Shown here piece after piece: positions 13,128 to 24,262 of a stretch of DNA of 64,000 bases. Positions within the stretch are counted from its first letter, which is position 1, and the number at the start of each line of letters is the position of its first letter. The position numbers and the translations under genes were made by a program. The DNA is from Isoetes taiwanensis (taxonomy: Eukaryota; Streptophyta; Lycopodiopsida; Isoetales; Isoetaceae): positions 1-64,000 of the forward strand of contig JAJEKV010000421.1 in assembly GCA_021234155.1 (NCBI GenBank), given 5' to 3'. The notes under the pieces are model-generated. The model saw nothing but the letters and a program-made list of their open reading frames with translations. It was not told the origin of the DNA and did no database searches.

Positions 13128-13842
13128 GAGATGATTTTTATTGCGTTGGAAAGCTCTCTCCGAGATCTTTTTGATACTGTATGATATGAATATGTTTGGT
13201 TAAGTTATCTATGCTAAAACAGCAATTTTCTGGCCGGGTTTGGTAGGCTTTCAGATCCTATCAGCTGATTAATACAGGATTGCGCTATTGGATATTGTTT
13301 TATGGCTTATTCCGAATGAAGCTTGCAAAAAATTACCATGCATTTTTAGATTTTGAGGTTCTAGATCCTTGTGCTAACAAGCAGAAAAGTTTCCCACTTT
13401 GGTTTCTCACCACAAGAATCCATGGAGGCCAAAGGCTGCTGTTAAATTCCAGTTGAAAAATATTTGTGTATGGGTATTGCAAACTTTATGACTTTCAGAA
13501 TAATGGGATCAATCTGCTCTATCTTTATGGTAACTTTTACTTATGTTCTATTTGTTTTATTGTGATGAAATTAAAAAGCTACAGGTGATGAAAGCCTCGA
13601 ATGAATTCTAGATTTTTTCTGGTTTGAATTCTAAAATTTTTTGTCACACCTGGGGTGTGGCGTCCCTAAGGCCCGAAGGCCAAAAATTTTTGCAACACAA
13701 ACCATTAACATCCAACATATAAAAATTAAATCCCCCAACAAAACCAACACATAACAACCAACACATAATAACCATTGACATTAACAACCAACACATGACT
13801 ACCATTGACATTAATTAACACAATCATTGGGTTCAACACATA
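13128..13842. other. Intergenic, no gene seen
   Basis: No supported coding region. The segment 13690-13840 is rich in ACCAACACATAA-type short repeats. Confidence 0.35.
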
Positions 13843-14171
13843 TAATTAAAATCCCCCTTAAACCCCCTTTGGTTTTGGTGCATATTCATACGGGGGTGGC
13901 GTGGGGCGTTGAGAGCCCTCATAATTGTATTTTGCGCGTACAAAATCAACACCATATAGTATTCCGCTTTGAAATCTTATAGTATTTTGCGAATCTTGTT
14001 ATACAGTATAGCAAATTTTGTACTTGCATACCCACAAACGAGGAACTTTACGTACGGTGTAGATTAAGGAATAAGGGGTGAATATGCCTATCCAACGACT
14101 CTCGTTGTTTGCGAGTCACCCCGTGTGAATATGCACCCAAATCAAAGGGGGTTTAAGGGGGATTTTAATTA
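13843..14171. mobile_element. Foldback/MITE-like element with ~57 bp inverted ends
   Basis: The left arm (13843-13900) begins TAATTAAAATCCCCCTTAAA and continues through GGTGCATATTCA. The right arm (14115-14171) is its near-perfect inverse complement. The interior of about 215 bp has no frame. Immediately outside the right end the GGGGGTTTAAGGGGGATT motif is repeated once more. No clear target duplication, so the superfamily is unassigned. Confidence 0.65.
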
Positions 14172-14587
14172 AGGGGGTTTAAGGGGGATTATATAGTTAG
14201 CATCCATTGGGTAAAAAACTAGGCGTTGCATTTCATAAGAAAGATTAAGTACTTCTTTTCTATACCCCTGCTGTGCATAACCTGCTAACATGCCATCCAA
14301 AATCACTTCAGTCTTTGTTTAAGGATAGGGTTGTCCATTGGCAGACTGGATATTAGGTGACTGGATATTAGGTGACTGGATGGAAACTATTTAGATGTCA
14401 TATAGACATACATCTAACATCACAAAATGTACTTAAAATAATGTCTTAGCTAGAATGCCGACAGATTGTGTACATATAAAAAATCTGGATTCTGCGCTGG
14501 ATAGTAGTTGTAGACTCTTTCTTTGTAGGGAATATATGAGCAATATGCTGAGAAATAAGCTGAAAAATAAAGACACTGATAATAATC

Positions 14588-15150
14588 CCATCGATCCGAG
14601 ACATCGGATCGCCATTCTAGAATGGGGCGAGCATGCATGTCTTGCATGCATGCATGCGGCGCATGCCTTCTCTGGTTGGGAGTTCGCTATTTTAGGCGCG
14701 GTTCTGCATCAATGTCTCATCGGTGCTTCCTCTTCTCTCTCAGCAGTACCTTATTCTCTTTGAATTTCATCCAGGCAGGGGAGGGGCTTCTCCCTGCTTG
14801 GTTTGGCCAATTTGGCGTTTCTTTCATGCTGTGGCATGTCCTTTCTCGGCCTTGGCTCTTCTTTAGCCTTCATCCTGTGACCTTCGTCCTCGATCCTAGT
14901 TTTGTTAAGGAAGTCCTTTGGTATTCGGGCGGTTTGTTGGTTTCATCAGAGCCCCATTCTAGAATCCCATCGATCAGAGACATGGATCGCCATTCTAGAA
15001 TGGGGGCGAGCATGCATGTCTTGCATGCATGCATGCATGCATGTGGTGCATGCCTTCTCTGGTTGGGAGTTTGCTATTTTAGGCGCGGTTCTGCATCAAC
15101 GTCTCATCGACGCTTCCTCTTCTCTCTCAGCAGTACCTTATTCTCTTTGA
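14588..15150. repeat. Direct duplication with ATGCATGC tract
   Basis: A ~180 bp segment at 14588-14765 recurs at 14963-15150 with few differences. Both contain CCATTCTAGAATGG, a self-complementary GCATGCATGCATGC tract of different length, and TTCTCTCTCAGCAGTACC. The open frames crossing both copies are repeat translations. The motif GCCCCATTCTAGAAT also appears at 15649. Confidence 0.75.
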
Positions 15151-16832
15151 ACCCACCCTCCCCCCTTTTTTGTTTATTGTATTTGTCCTTTGCACGCGTG
15201 ACCAGCCCCTCTATTTGACGAGGTTTTTTTTTTCTTGTCGCGTGGCACGCGCGGATCAGCCCCTCCACTCAGGAGGTTTATTTTGTTACGCGTTTTTTGT
15301 GTTGGTGATGTGCGTGTACGGGTTGTTGGCGGCGACATCCGTTTCGATTTCTCCATTCGTGGGTTTTGGGAGCGATTTCTTCCTTTTTACGTTTGTCTAA
15401 GCCCCTTTGTCAAGGCTTATCACTAGGTTTTTCCTCGAGAAAACCAGAAAGGGCGGGTTTTTTTAATCCGGTGATAAGCTTTGTACACCAACCAAACATC
15501 TATTAGCATTGTATTTTTATGGGGTCCAAATTATCCCTTTATTTTTATGTGTAGTTCGCATGTGTGCGGCTACCCACTATCCACCATTGTAGAAAATCTG
15601 CTGAGATGAATGAGAAGCCTAGCGGGCGTTTTGTTGGTTTCATGCGAGCCCCATTCTAGAATGCATGTATATTCTAGTATGGTTTTGTTAAGATAGATTT
15701 TAGACATGATACAGATCTTTGAATAGCACGGATCTAGTGGCAGTTAGGGTTGTGGTAATGATGTGTTTACTTCAACATAAGTATGAATCTCGTTTATAAA
15801 TGCATGGACTTGGGATTCCGACTACTTTATGCTGAGTAATAGTACACCATATAAGAATAATTGTTTAATGGCCGACTGTTTTGCATGGGTTTATTTTCCT
15901 TGTAATTTCTTTGTTAGTTACATCTTTATTTAACAAAATGGGCAAAAGGGACAATGGGTGATCAGCGAAGAGCTGAAAATCCCAAAGTACCTTTTGGCCC
16001 TTGCCCTGATACCAGTAACATGCTAACGGGGTAATGATTGGCTGCAGGTACGGGATTTTCTTCCCATTGTCTATTTTTGCTTGTTATGTTAACTCTGGAT
16101 GGATGGACAAGGAAGCTCTCGAAGTTGCTAGCTTAGGATGGTTCTTGAATTAGCCCAAGACGATAAGTTGCAAGTGCAGAATATAATATATGGGGAATAT
16201 ATTTTCTTGACTCCTTTTCTTTCATTTACAGTATTAGTATTGCTATTGATGGGATCTATCTTCAAAAAAATCAAACTTTACGGAATATAAGGCCATATTA
16301 TTATAAATATGTTAATTTTAGCCAGAGTGAGGCCATATAGATTAAGACCTTACTGTATTAATTATGGGCACGACAACTGGTTTAACATATGATGTATGAT
16401 AAAGGCTTTTTGAAATACATATATAATGAAAAAGATTTTTGAAAAAAGGTCATGTGCTAAAGATAAGGGATCTGATTGTTTTTATGATGTGTCCACTGTT
16501 TTCGATTGTTTAAGGCATATGAGTTATGCTGTTATACTATGCTTCTGCTGATCTGAAATATGCCAACAAAAGCCATTACATAAGTTTGCATTTGTAATGA
16601 ATGGTTGAATTGATTATAGTAAGGGCTTGTAGTTCATGCAGATATAAGCATTAGAGTATAAATATGGGCTTCACGTTGTGAAAGGCTTACAGTTATGTAG
16701 CAAACAATGACAAATGTAGAACATGATTTGGAGATTGGCCGAGTTAGGTAGGTAGCAAGGTATTATACTGGAAAAACTCAGTCCAGTAATAAGATAATAC
16801 CACTAAAGGATTGACTGAGGTGGATGTCAGTC
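15151..16832. other. Intergenic flank of the large element
   Basis: No gene recognised. An inverted pair GGCTTATCAC / GTGATAAGC spans about 15413-15481 around a Gly-codon-rich stretch. The rest is unremarkable AT-rich sequence up to the terminal repeat at 16833. Confidence 0.35.
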
Positions 16833-16863
16833 ATTAGAGTTTTTTTGAGGTCAAATAAGGGCC
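16833..16863 (+). repeat. Left terminal inverted repeat of the 18.4 kb unit
   Basis: 31 bp, starts ATTAGAGTTTTTTTG and ends AATAAGGGCC; perfect inverse complement of 35210-35240. Preceded by GTC. Confidence 0.9.
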
Positions 16864-16879
16864 ATGTAAGAGTATATTA

Positions 16880-17165
16880 GGGGGCGCCACATAGGATCCC
16901 CGAACCTAGCTCCCCCTCCATACCTAACTTTCACTCTCCCCTAACCTAACTCCCCCCCCTCCGAACCTAACCTCGTACCTAACTTTGCAATCATTATTTC
17001 CTAACGACCGAATATTTGATGATTACATCTAAGATTTTCATTTTCCCACCATCGAAGCCAGCCATCGAAGCTTCGCTCGCCATCGAAGCTTGCTATCGAG
17101 CTTGCCCTCGCACCATCGAAGCTTGCTATCGCCATCGAGCCAACGATCTTGCCATCGCGCCCAAG
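16880..17165. repeat. Left subterminal short-repeat tract
   Basis: 16897-16985 is C-rich with repeated CCTAACT/GAACCTA motifs. 17047-17162 repeats CCATCGAAGC and the palindromic CGAAGCTTCG several times. Such subterminal motif clusters are typical transposase-binding regions in several DNA transposon superfamilies; that role here is inference. Confidence 0.5.
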
Positions 17166-17410
17166 CATTGTTTGAATTCAAATTATGGAGTGGATTCTTG
17201 TTAAACAAATAGAGCGAATTTTCAATCTGTTTGTTGGCAAGATCTTCCTAATTCTAAGCTCGCTCCGTTCTCGGTCTTTTACAATGTCAATCGCGAAAGG
17301 TATTTGGTTTCCGAAGTTGTCATTGCATTCCTTTGAGTGTTCTTGGTTCTAATACTTGCTTCGTGATCAAACTAATTCGAGGGTCAACTTAGAGTGCAAG
17401 TGCCAAAAGG

Positions 17411-19825
17411 ATGCCCGCCTTACAGAATAAGTTCACTTGGAAGCAACCAATAGATGAAGATGCATTGCGAAAGCTTAGGAGCCATGAATATAGACCTCTA
17501 ACTCGTATCCTTGTGATCCTTTCACTTGAGCCTATCCAAACTTCCACTGGGCATCCGGGTCTTATTGAATTTGCTTGTAAGGGACAAGCAAGGGTTACTA
17601 GGTTCTTGTAATAATTTGTTAATGGTAATCATCGATCCACATTTCGTGCCATGTATAACCACTTGTATGGATTCAATTGCACAAAGTTTTATCAGATGTT
17701 AATAAGCTCCAAAAGTAACTACTTGTTGTCTCAACAATGCAAAGAAGCTCAATGAATTGAGGTAGAAAATAAAAATTGGTGACGGAGATGAAATCGCAGC
17801 AAAGAAGGAATGAAGAGGGTTGGCAAGAAGAAAATGACTCCCTTCACAAGCGAGTCAAGCTAATGAAAAGAACTCCACTAGGGATGAGGAGAGGGCAAAA
17901 ACCCGAAGCCCATAAATATATTTCTCGGGAGGAGGCTAAAAAAGGGTCACGGCTATTAAAAAGCTTGTTGATCCCTAAGAAAATAAGAGAAAACCCGCTA
18001 ATATTGCCCATTTATTAAAGAAATTAGTTACTAAAGATGATGTATTGAAAATGTTAAAGCTTCGGTAGCATTCAACTTAGGAAAGCTGTAGTACAAGAAC
18101 TATTGCGGGGAGTTGGGGAACATCAAACCTGAGTCGATTGCAAGAAGCGTGTGACAATGTCGGGAATAAGTAGGCAAGCTTATATTGCTTTGTTCGGATG
18201 CGGTGAGGATGGCCTTAAACAACAAGGCATTACCAAAACTATTCTACTACCAAGGATGACTAGTGTGAGGACTTGTAGGTCATCGAAACGCAGAACAAGT
18301 GCAAGAGCTTCTTGGTGATATGTATCGGTGACCACAGTTGTCAATTTGGATACATTGCCATCCTATACCAAAGGTAAGAAGAAGTCAAAGTTTGGTGATA
18401 CTTTCTGCCTTAATGAAAATAACAATTGTTGGATAGACTTAAGTAGAATGCTTCAGCTTTTGGTTTGATTTTATGATATGAAGGTAGAAGAGTGCATTGG
18501 CAAACTAAGAATTGTTTTGAAGTTAGATGGAATGGAATTGGTGAAAGGCGAGAAGTATGAGAGGGTTTCACTGAGTCTAATGAACAGAGCTTTGAATACA
18601 GGGAATGAAGAGTCAAATCTAGATAGTAAGTTTTCTGTCCAGTCTGAAGATCACATTTGGTGGGTTGTTTTATTTCAGGTACGAGAGGAAAATCACAAGA
18701 TCTTTGAAATGGGTTTTGATCAAACACCCATCCCCACAATGATTGCCTCTCACGCGGAATCGGAAAAAAAACTTTGCGGTTCACGGATATGGTGAGTCAC
18801 GAGGTTGAATGGCATCTTGCTGCTGATTTAAAGACAATAAAATGCATGTCTGAGAATGAAGCATGGTGCTGGTAAGACTACTCATGCTTGTCCTACTTGT
18901 CTCTATGCGAGAAGAGATTCAGTTGGGTTGGACAAGAGTACATTGATTGTGTCCGGGATGAGCCACCAAATAGAGAAGAGAAGGACACAACCTTGATGTC
19001 AATTCTGCCAATTACATTAAAAAGAGTACACATATGCACTCTTCATGCTTTCTTGAGAATCATAGACAAGATGGTTTACATGAGTATCTGTTTACTTGGA
19101 ATAAATCACCCCAAAGCTCTAGGGAAGCTGCCATGCATGAAGTTGAAAAGGTGCTATCTAATGTGGGACTTCATGGTGGGCACTACAAAATACTTCAAGA
19201 TCCAAAGGTATCCGCAAGGTTCCCCGAAACCCAGTATGGGTGGTCTAAAAGGCTAAGAGGTTTTTGCCTCCGCGAAGAGAACTTATCCGGTGTTTGGGAA
19301 GCTTACAAGGATCTTATTGCAAAGTGAGGATGATCGAAATGATCGTGATAGATCACGCTGAAGAAAATCAAGGCATGGCGAGGATTTCTCCAGACCGTGA
19401 AGGAAATCTGAGTAAAAAGGTAGTGCAGAAAATGATGTTGCCAAATTCCGGAGGCAGTCACAAACTTCACTAAGTCTTTCCCCGTGGCATGGGGTGAGGC
19501 CAATTTGACTCACTATGTCCATATTCTGTTTGCACATAGCGTGTGGTTTGTCAGGGAATATGGAAGCTTGGGAATTTGGAATACACAGGGAATGGAGAAG
19601 TCCCATAAGCAAGCAAAGAATGCATTCTTCCGTTTCACTCAACACAGAGGTTCAGTTGGAAATTCCTTACAGCAGATGTGTCAATGGTTTTACAGAAGGA
19701 TTGTGTTCAAATGGGTGAAGAAATCAGGGAACCAGAGTGAATCAACACTTGCTAAGTTGTTTAGACAAAAAACCCAGCGGGAAAAAAAGAGGGAAGCTTG
19801 GTATAAGTCCGCAGCTATTGAGTGA
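17411..19825 (+). pseudogene. Decayed transposase-like coding region
   Basis: Coding-like segments in shifting frames. 18478-18740 reads LDGMELVKGEKYERVSL and SVQSEDHIWWVVLFQV; 18858-18930 reads GAGKTTHACPTCLYARRDS with a CxxC pair; 19034-19327 reads YLFTWNKSPQ and GGHYKILQDPKVS; 19484-19825 reads THYVHILFAHSVWFVREYG then NTQGMEKSHKQAKNAFF and a basic tail. The final block, an H-Y-x-H helix followed by Q-G-x-E-K, has the look of the last catalytic acid region of RNase-H-fold transposases. I do not recognise the family. It lies next to the left terminal repeat, as expected for the transposase of the unit. At least four frame changes and a few stops interrupt it, so it is inactive or badly assembled. 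Confidence 0.5.
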
Positions 19826-19984
19826 TCAAGGGAGTGGAGATCAATGAGATATAGGCAAGGCAAAGGTTATGTCCGTATTGAGAGCTCTTGATAATGTCGC
19901 TACTGTAAAAGAGTTGGTTTATTTGTCAGTTCGATAGTGCTCACTGTGCGAAATGCTGTATTGTAAGTAAACTGGATGCATGTA

Positions 19985-20240
19985 TTGCGCACCGTAGCCA
20001 TGGTGCGAAATATGGGCTCAGAATTAAATCGATCCGATATTTGCCGCACCATAGCCATGGTGCGAAATAGGCCCTTCAATAATTTGTGACTGAGTCGATT
20101 TCGCACCGTAGCCACGGTGCAAAATAGGCCCTTCAATAATTTGTAACTAAGTCGATTTCGCACCGTGGCCATGGTGCGAAATAGGCCCTTCAATAATTTG
20201 TGGATCGAATGATTTAAGACCGTGGCGAATGGTTGAAATA
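19985..20240. repeat. Palindrome family A, array 1 (five copies)
   Basis: Copies of a palindrome close to CGCACCGTAGCCATGGTGCG at about 19988, 20046, 20101, 20158 and a degenerate one at 20214, spaced about 57 bp. Between copies lies the shared spacer ATAGGCCCTTCAATAATTTG. Each copy can form a 10 bp stem flanked by TTT...AAA. Confidence 0.9.
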
Positions 20241-20402
20241 GGGAACTCAGAACTAGAGAATTAGCATATTAGAGAACATATTAACATATTAGAGAACATA
20301 TTAAGACGGTATCATATATCAACTTCCAAACACAATAAAGACCGAAGTATAAATTATGTATGATAGATAGCAAAGGTTACTAGAGACCACGGCAGTATGT
20401 CC

Positions 20403-21007
20403 CTAGTAACCTTCCCCTAGGTTCCTAACCCCTTCCCCTTTTCCTTCCCTGAGGTACTTAACCCACGCATTTGGGTTAGGAAACCAGAGCTCACGATATC
20501 GCCTTGATTCTTCCCACCATATGGGGTACCTAGTCATTGCAAAAAGTAATTCCACATGATGATACTCACGGAAGAAGAGCGGACCCAACTCCACAAAGTT
20601 GTTGTACTCGTTGTAGTACGTCCTAATAAGGCCATACATCCGCCCCTTACAAATTTCATGAATGAACTCGATATGTATTGATCCACGAGTGTGCTAAATA
20701 ACCAAAGACGAAGAAGAGGGCCTCAAGCTGCTGTAGCATCTCGTCTGGATGAGGAGGGGTTCAAGAATTCCCCCTCATTGCAAGTCTCCTATAACATTCC
20801 GGATGGATTAATTTCCATCGGTGGCTCATGACCACAATCAAATCGCTCCCGAATGAAGTTGATCAACTCCATTGCAAGCTCCCTTGGTGGGACTGTGGGC
20901 GCAACCTCCCTCCAAGAAATGGTCAAATAGCTCATCTTGGATCGGGCCACACTGAATGCCTTGGGCATGCTGTGCCTTACGGAGTAGCCAGGGAGGATTG
21001 GGTCCAA
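20403..21007 (-). pseudogene. Unrecognised protein A1, broken frame
   Basis: Two minus-strand frames, 21007-20789 and 20639-20403, appear to be parts of one gene. The second reads YGLIRTYYNEYNNFVELG, then FFREYHHVELL and PIWWEESRRYRELWFPN. It shares a spaced pattern (LIxxYxxxYxxFVxxG, FR, LL, P-W, R-LW) with the segment at 24262-23981, so both are copies of one unknown domain. The first frame contains ELAMELINFIRERFDCG, whose DNA counterpart GAAGTTGATC...TTGCAAGCT recurs near 24390-24420. Aromatic- and charge-rich; no known domain recognised. Both copies are next to AAGGAACAAG-rich tracts, which suggests duplication of a larger segment within the 18.4 kb unit. Confidence 0.4.
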
Positions 21008-21009
21008 TC

Positions 21010-21550
21010 ATTTGCAAAAGCAAGCAAGGATCACCGAGCCGAACAAGGAACACTGAGCAGAAAGCAAGGAACAAGGAGCAAGAAGCAAGGAACAAGACCA
21101 AGTAGCAAGGAACACGAAGATCACGTGAAAGCAAGGAACAAGGATCAAGATCAAGTAGAGCAAGGAACAAGGAAGATCAAGGAGCAAGAAGATCAAGGAA
21201 GAAGGAAGATCATGGAGCGAGGAAGCAAGGAACAAGATCAAGTAGCAAGATCAAGAGCAAGGAACAAGATCAAGTAGCATGAAAGAGCATGAAGATGAAG
21301 TAGCAAAGAACAAGGATCAAGATCAAGTAGCAAGGAACAAGGAAGATCAAAGACCAAGAAGATAAAGGAAAAAGGAAGATCAAGGAGCAAGAAGCAAGGA
21401 TCAAGATCAATTAGCAAAGAACACGGAACACAAGGTGAGAACATGAGAAGTGAAAGCAAGGTGAGAACATGAGAAGTGAAAGCAAGGTGAGAAGTGAAAG
21501 CAAGGGGAAAACATGGAACAAAGGTGAGAAGTGAAAACAAGGTGAAAGAA
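21010..21550. repeat. Purine-rich AAGGAACAAGATCAAG tract
   Basis: About 540 bp of degenerate repeats built from AGCAAGGAACAAG, GATCAAG and GTGAGAAGTGAAAGCAAG, almost without pyrimidine runs on the plus strand. A shorter relative is at 24560-24690. The open frames through it, on both strands, are low-complexity translations and not supported as genes. Confidence 0.8.
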
Positions 21551-21664
21551 TTTATAGCCACGAATCCAATAATGTTGAAGTATAATACTAATAATGTCGA
21601 AGTATAATACAAAAAATGTTGAAGTATAATACCAATATGGGCCTGTAACTAAACTGGATCCACA

Positions 21665-21752
21665 TATTTCGCACCGTAGCCACGGTGCGAAATAGGCCCT
21701 TCAATAATTTGTAACTGAGGCGATTTCGCACCGTGGCTACGGTGCCGAATAT
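21665..21752. repeat. Palindrome family A, array 2 (two copies)
   Basis: Copies at 21669-21691 (CGCACCGTAGCCACGGTGCG) and 21726-21748, with the same ATAGGCCCTTCAATAATTTG spacer as array 1 and the same upstream phrase ACTAAACTGGAT. Confidence 0.9.
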
Positions 21753-21819
21753 GACCATAAATAGAACAATCACAGTAGAAGAAATCATTCACTTACACTA
21801 AACGTTAAAAGGAAAATTA

Positions 21820-23866
21820 TTTTTTTTTCGTATGCAAGATATTTTATTTTCAGAAGGTAAAGTAAGTACAAGGCCCCTTAATGGGTAGATATCCATGAAG
21901 CATTGAAATAAAAGTAAAAATAAAAATAACGTCCATCACGAGGGATGACCTTCTGGAATAGCTCCCGACTCCAGACCCTTCTCGGCCCATGAGTTGATGA
22001 AGAACTCATAAAACCCTTTCATCTTACCAAGCTGGTCAAATTCTCTGTCGTATTTGTCACCCATCTTTCTGCGGTGTGAGATGGCCATCAGAGCAACTTC
22101 GCTGTTAAACATCCCCTTGATTCGTCTGCAATCTACTTCCTTTCCTCCAAGGGCTACTTCGCACCGGTGCTTCCAAACGCTCCAAAGAGCTATGGCTATA
22201 AGAGATCTCCGTAGCTTAGTGACCTGTACCATACTAATTTGTGGCCAATTTAGATCCTCGACAGATATGCCCAAAATCGTGGCTGCCCATAGCCAAAACT
22301 GTTTGATTTTGGGACAGAAGAACATATGGCTGATGCTTTCCTCCAGTGGACAGCCTAGTGGACAATCTGCAACCACCACCATTTTTCTATCGAGAAGTCT
22401 GGAGAGAGTGGAAATGCTGCCTTGCCAAGTCATCCAGCAGAAGAGTTGAATCTTCCTGGAGCACCAGAGCTTCCAACAGCTAACCAGGTGTGGCAGAAGA
22501 GTGTTGTCATCCATTCCCAGTTTCCTGCCGACTTTGAAAGGTGCTCGGAAGAGCAGCAACCTGTAAACAAGCTTGACACTGTAGCCTCTGATTTTTGTGC
22601 CTCTTTCATCCCATAATAACCAATTCTCGGGAGTGCCTTCTGTTCCAGAGATAACATCCACATTCCTAAGGATTTTGTTGTAGATCAGTCTATCACCTGC
22701 GCCATTGCTCTTAATGATTGTCTTTATTGTTGACCATGCCTTCCATCTTTGTGTATCAGAATTCCATATGTCCTTTAGGTGGGCAAGGCCACTATCCTGC
22801 CACTTAGCACTGATTCTTGGATGAGATATAGCAAGAGGATTACCGTTGATGTTGCTGATCAGATTGTTCCATAAGATTGAGTGTGAACCTGCATGCCAAG
22901 GAAGGTCATCTAGAACAAAGAGCTTTGCCGCAGCAGCCCATGATGATAGCAGATTTCTCATCATTGAAGAGGTGTTCTTGCCAATTTTGAACTCATAGTA
23001 TGCTGAATTTGGTAGGACCATTTTGATCGATGGCTTACCTCGTGGATGACACCTTGCTAGATTGTGGTTAATGAACGCCATGGCTGGGGAGTCATCCCCT
23101 TTGAGTGCTCTCCAGACTTGTTTGGCGCCTAAAGCCTGCGCTTGGGTGAACATATCTTTTAAGCCCAAGCCTCCATCTTTTCGATTTCTGCAGATTTCTG
23201 ACCAAGCCAACTTTGAAGATCCATCCCATAAATAGTTTCTTAAGATCCTTTCCATTTGGTCATAGACATATTTGGGACCAATGAGGATAGATGACATATA
23301 GATGTGGGAAGCACTCAGGATAGAATTGCAGATCGAGACCCTGCCTGCCAAAGAGAGGGTCTTGGATGACCATAGGCTTACCTTTTTTTTCAGCTTGTCC
23401 AAAATCGGATTCCATAATCCCTTCAAATTTAAGTTTGGGCTAAGTGGAATGCCCAGCAGCTTAAAGGCTTGGTCTGCGGAGAGAATTTGGATATTGAAGG
23501 CTTTCAGACCTGGATCCACCGGCTCATTTAATGGCCAGATCATAGAGCATTTTTTCAGATTGAGCTCTACTCCTGTGAGGCTAGAGAAGCAGTTGATAGT
23601 TTGCAAAAAGTTGTGGATACTTGGCCCTTCACTTTTGATAAAGGCAAAGGAGTCATCGGCGAATTGCATGAGAGGAAGCTGCCTGCTTGGTGTTCCTGGC
23701 ATAATCAGGCCCATGATTGCCCCTTGCTTGTGTTTGGCTTGGATCATGCAACTAAGAAGGAAGGCCACTAGCAGGAACAGATATGGCGCTAGTGGGCAGC
23801 CTTGACGGACGCCACGCCTCAAAGGGAAGACTTTGGATGGACTGCCATTTATTGCCAAGATAATAT
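21820..23866 (-). mobile_element. 5'-truncated LINE (L1-type) insertion
   Basis: Minus-strand non-LTR retrotransposon. The frame 23858-21936 (about 640 codons) starts inside the reverse transcriptase and is open to its stop. A short A-rich tail lies at the 3' end (T run at about 21820-21830 on the plus strand). The endonuclease domain and the 5' part of the reverse transcriptase are missing, the usual result of incomplete target-primed reverse transcription. The insertion lies between palindrome array 2 and the second unknown-protein copy, so it entered the 18.4 kb unit. No clear target duplication found. Confidence 0.88.
21936..23858 (-). CDS. LINE reverse transcriptase, C-terminal part, with zinc-finger domain
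   Basis: Encodes the later part of an L1-type reverse transcriptase. Near the N-terminus of the fragment are RRGVRQGCPLAPYLF and the catalytic QFADDSFAF box; the thumb region TLSLAGRVSICNSIL follows. The C-terminal part carries the plant zf-RVT-like region (KIQLFCWMTWQGSISTL, then CPLGCPLEESISHMFFCP). The missing upstream reverse transcriptase motifs and endonuclease make it incapable of autonomous movement. The frame is uninterrupted for 640 codons, which suggests recent insertion. Confidence 0.9.
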   Translation of the reverse strand: MAINGSPSKVFPLRRGVRQGCPLAPYLFLLVAFLLSCMIQAKHKQGAIMGLIMPGTPSRQLPLMQFADDSFAFIKSEGPSIHNFLQTINCFSSLTGVELNLKKCSMIWPLNEPVDPGLKAFNIQILSADQAFKLLGIPLSPNLNLKGLWNPILDKLKKKVSLWSSKTLSLAGRVSICNSILSASHIYMSSILIGPKYVYDQMERILRNYLWDGSSKLAWSEICRNRKDGGLGLKDMFTQAQALGAKQVWRALKGDDSPAMAFINHNLARCHPRGKPSIKMVLPNSAYYEFKIGKNTSSMMRNLLSSWAAAAKLFVLDDLPWHAGSHSILWNNLISNINGNPLAISHPRISAKWQDSGLAHLKDIWNSDTQRWKAWSTIKTIIKSNGAGDRLIYNKILRNVDVISGTEGTPENWLLWDERGTKIRGYSVKLVYRLLLFRAPFKVGRKLGMDDNTLLPHLVSCWKLWCSRKIQLFCWMTWQGSISTLSRLLDRKMVVVADCPLGCPLEESISHMFFCPKIKQFWLWAATILGISVEDLNWPQISMVQVTKLRRSLIAIALWSVWKHRCEVALGGKEVDCRRIKGMFNSEVALMAISHRRKMGDKYDREFDQLGKMKGFYEFFINSWAEKGLESGAIPEGHPS

Positions 23867-23980
23867 ATGATAATATAAGGATGTTACTTAATTACACGGA
23901 AATCACTTGCTTATATACTTAATTTCTATGAAAATCGTAGGTTTATACCAGTTTATACACATAATTCCAATGGAGTATCT

Positions 23981-24262
23981 TTACCTGTGATATGTACGTA
24001 TTATGTGTTGTGTGCTATGTAGCCATAGGTCACGTGTATCCCAAGGAATTGTATCCCAGGTGGGGAATTTAGACAGTAACCACAGGATGTTGAAGTCAAG
24101 GGAACGGAATAGGAGCTTACCAATATCCACAAAAGATTTGTAATGGAAGTTGTAAAGTTCAATGAGGATATAAATCCTATTCTTTTTCACTAGTAGGAAT
24201 GACCGAGGTACATAGTGATCGAGAGAATAGGCCATGAAACCATGGAAAAGCATGTCCTTCAA
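23981..24262 (-). pseudogene. Unrecognised protein A2, copy of A1
   Basis: Reads HGFMAYSLDHYVPRSFL, then YILIELYNFHYKSFVDIGKL, FRSLDFNILWLLSKFP and RDLWLHS. The spacing of LIxxYxxxYxxFVxxGxLxFR and of the LL, P-W, R-LW positions matches A1 at 20639-20403. Upstream DNA (24380-24430) also resembles that of A1. No known domain. A frame of 93 residues with no recognisable start or end; the gene is probably longer and broken. Inside the 18.4 kb unit. Confidence 0.4.

Noticed and set aside
14622-15218. 198-codon plus-strand frame with Cys/His-rich MSCMHAC repeats
   Set aside because: It crosses both copies of the duplicated ATGCATGC segment and simply translates the repeat; no start context or homology.
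19985-20240. CRISPR-like array (regular palindromic repeats with spacers)
   Set aside because: Spacers are also repeated, not unique, the genome is eukaryotic, and no cas-like genes are present.
21008-21612. Leu/Cys-rich minus-strand frames that look like membrane proteins
   Set aside because: Antisense of the AAGGAACAAG repeat tract; periodic low-complexity peptides.
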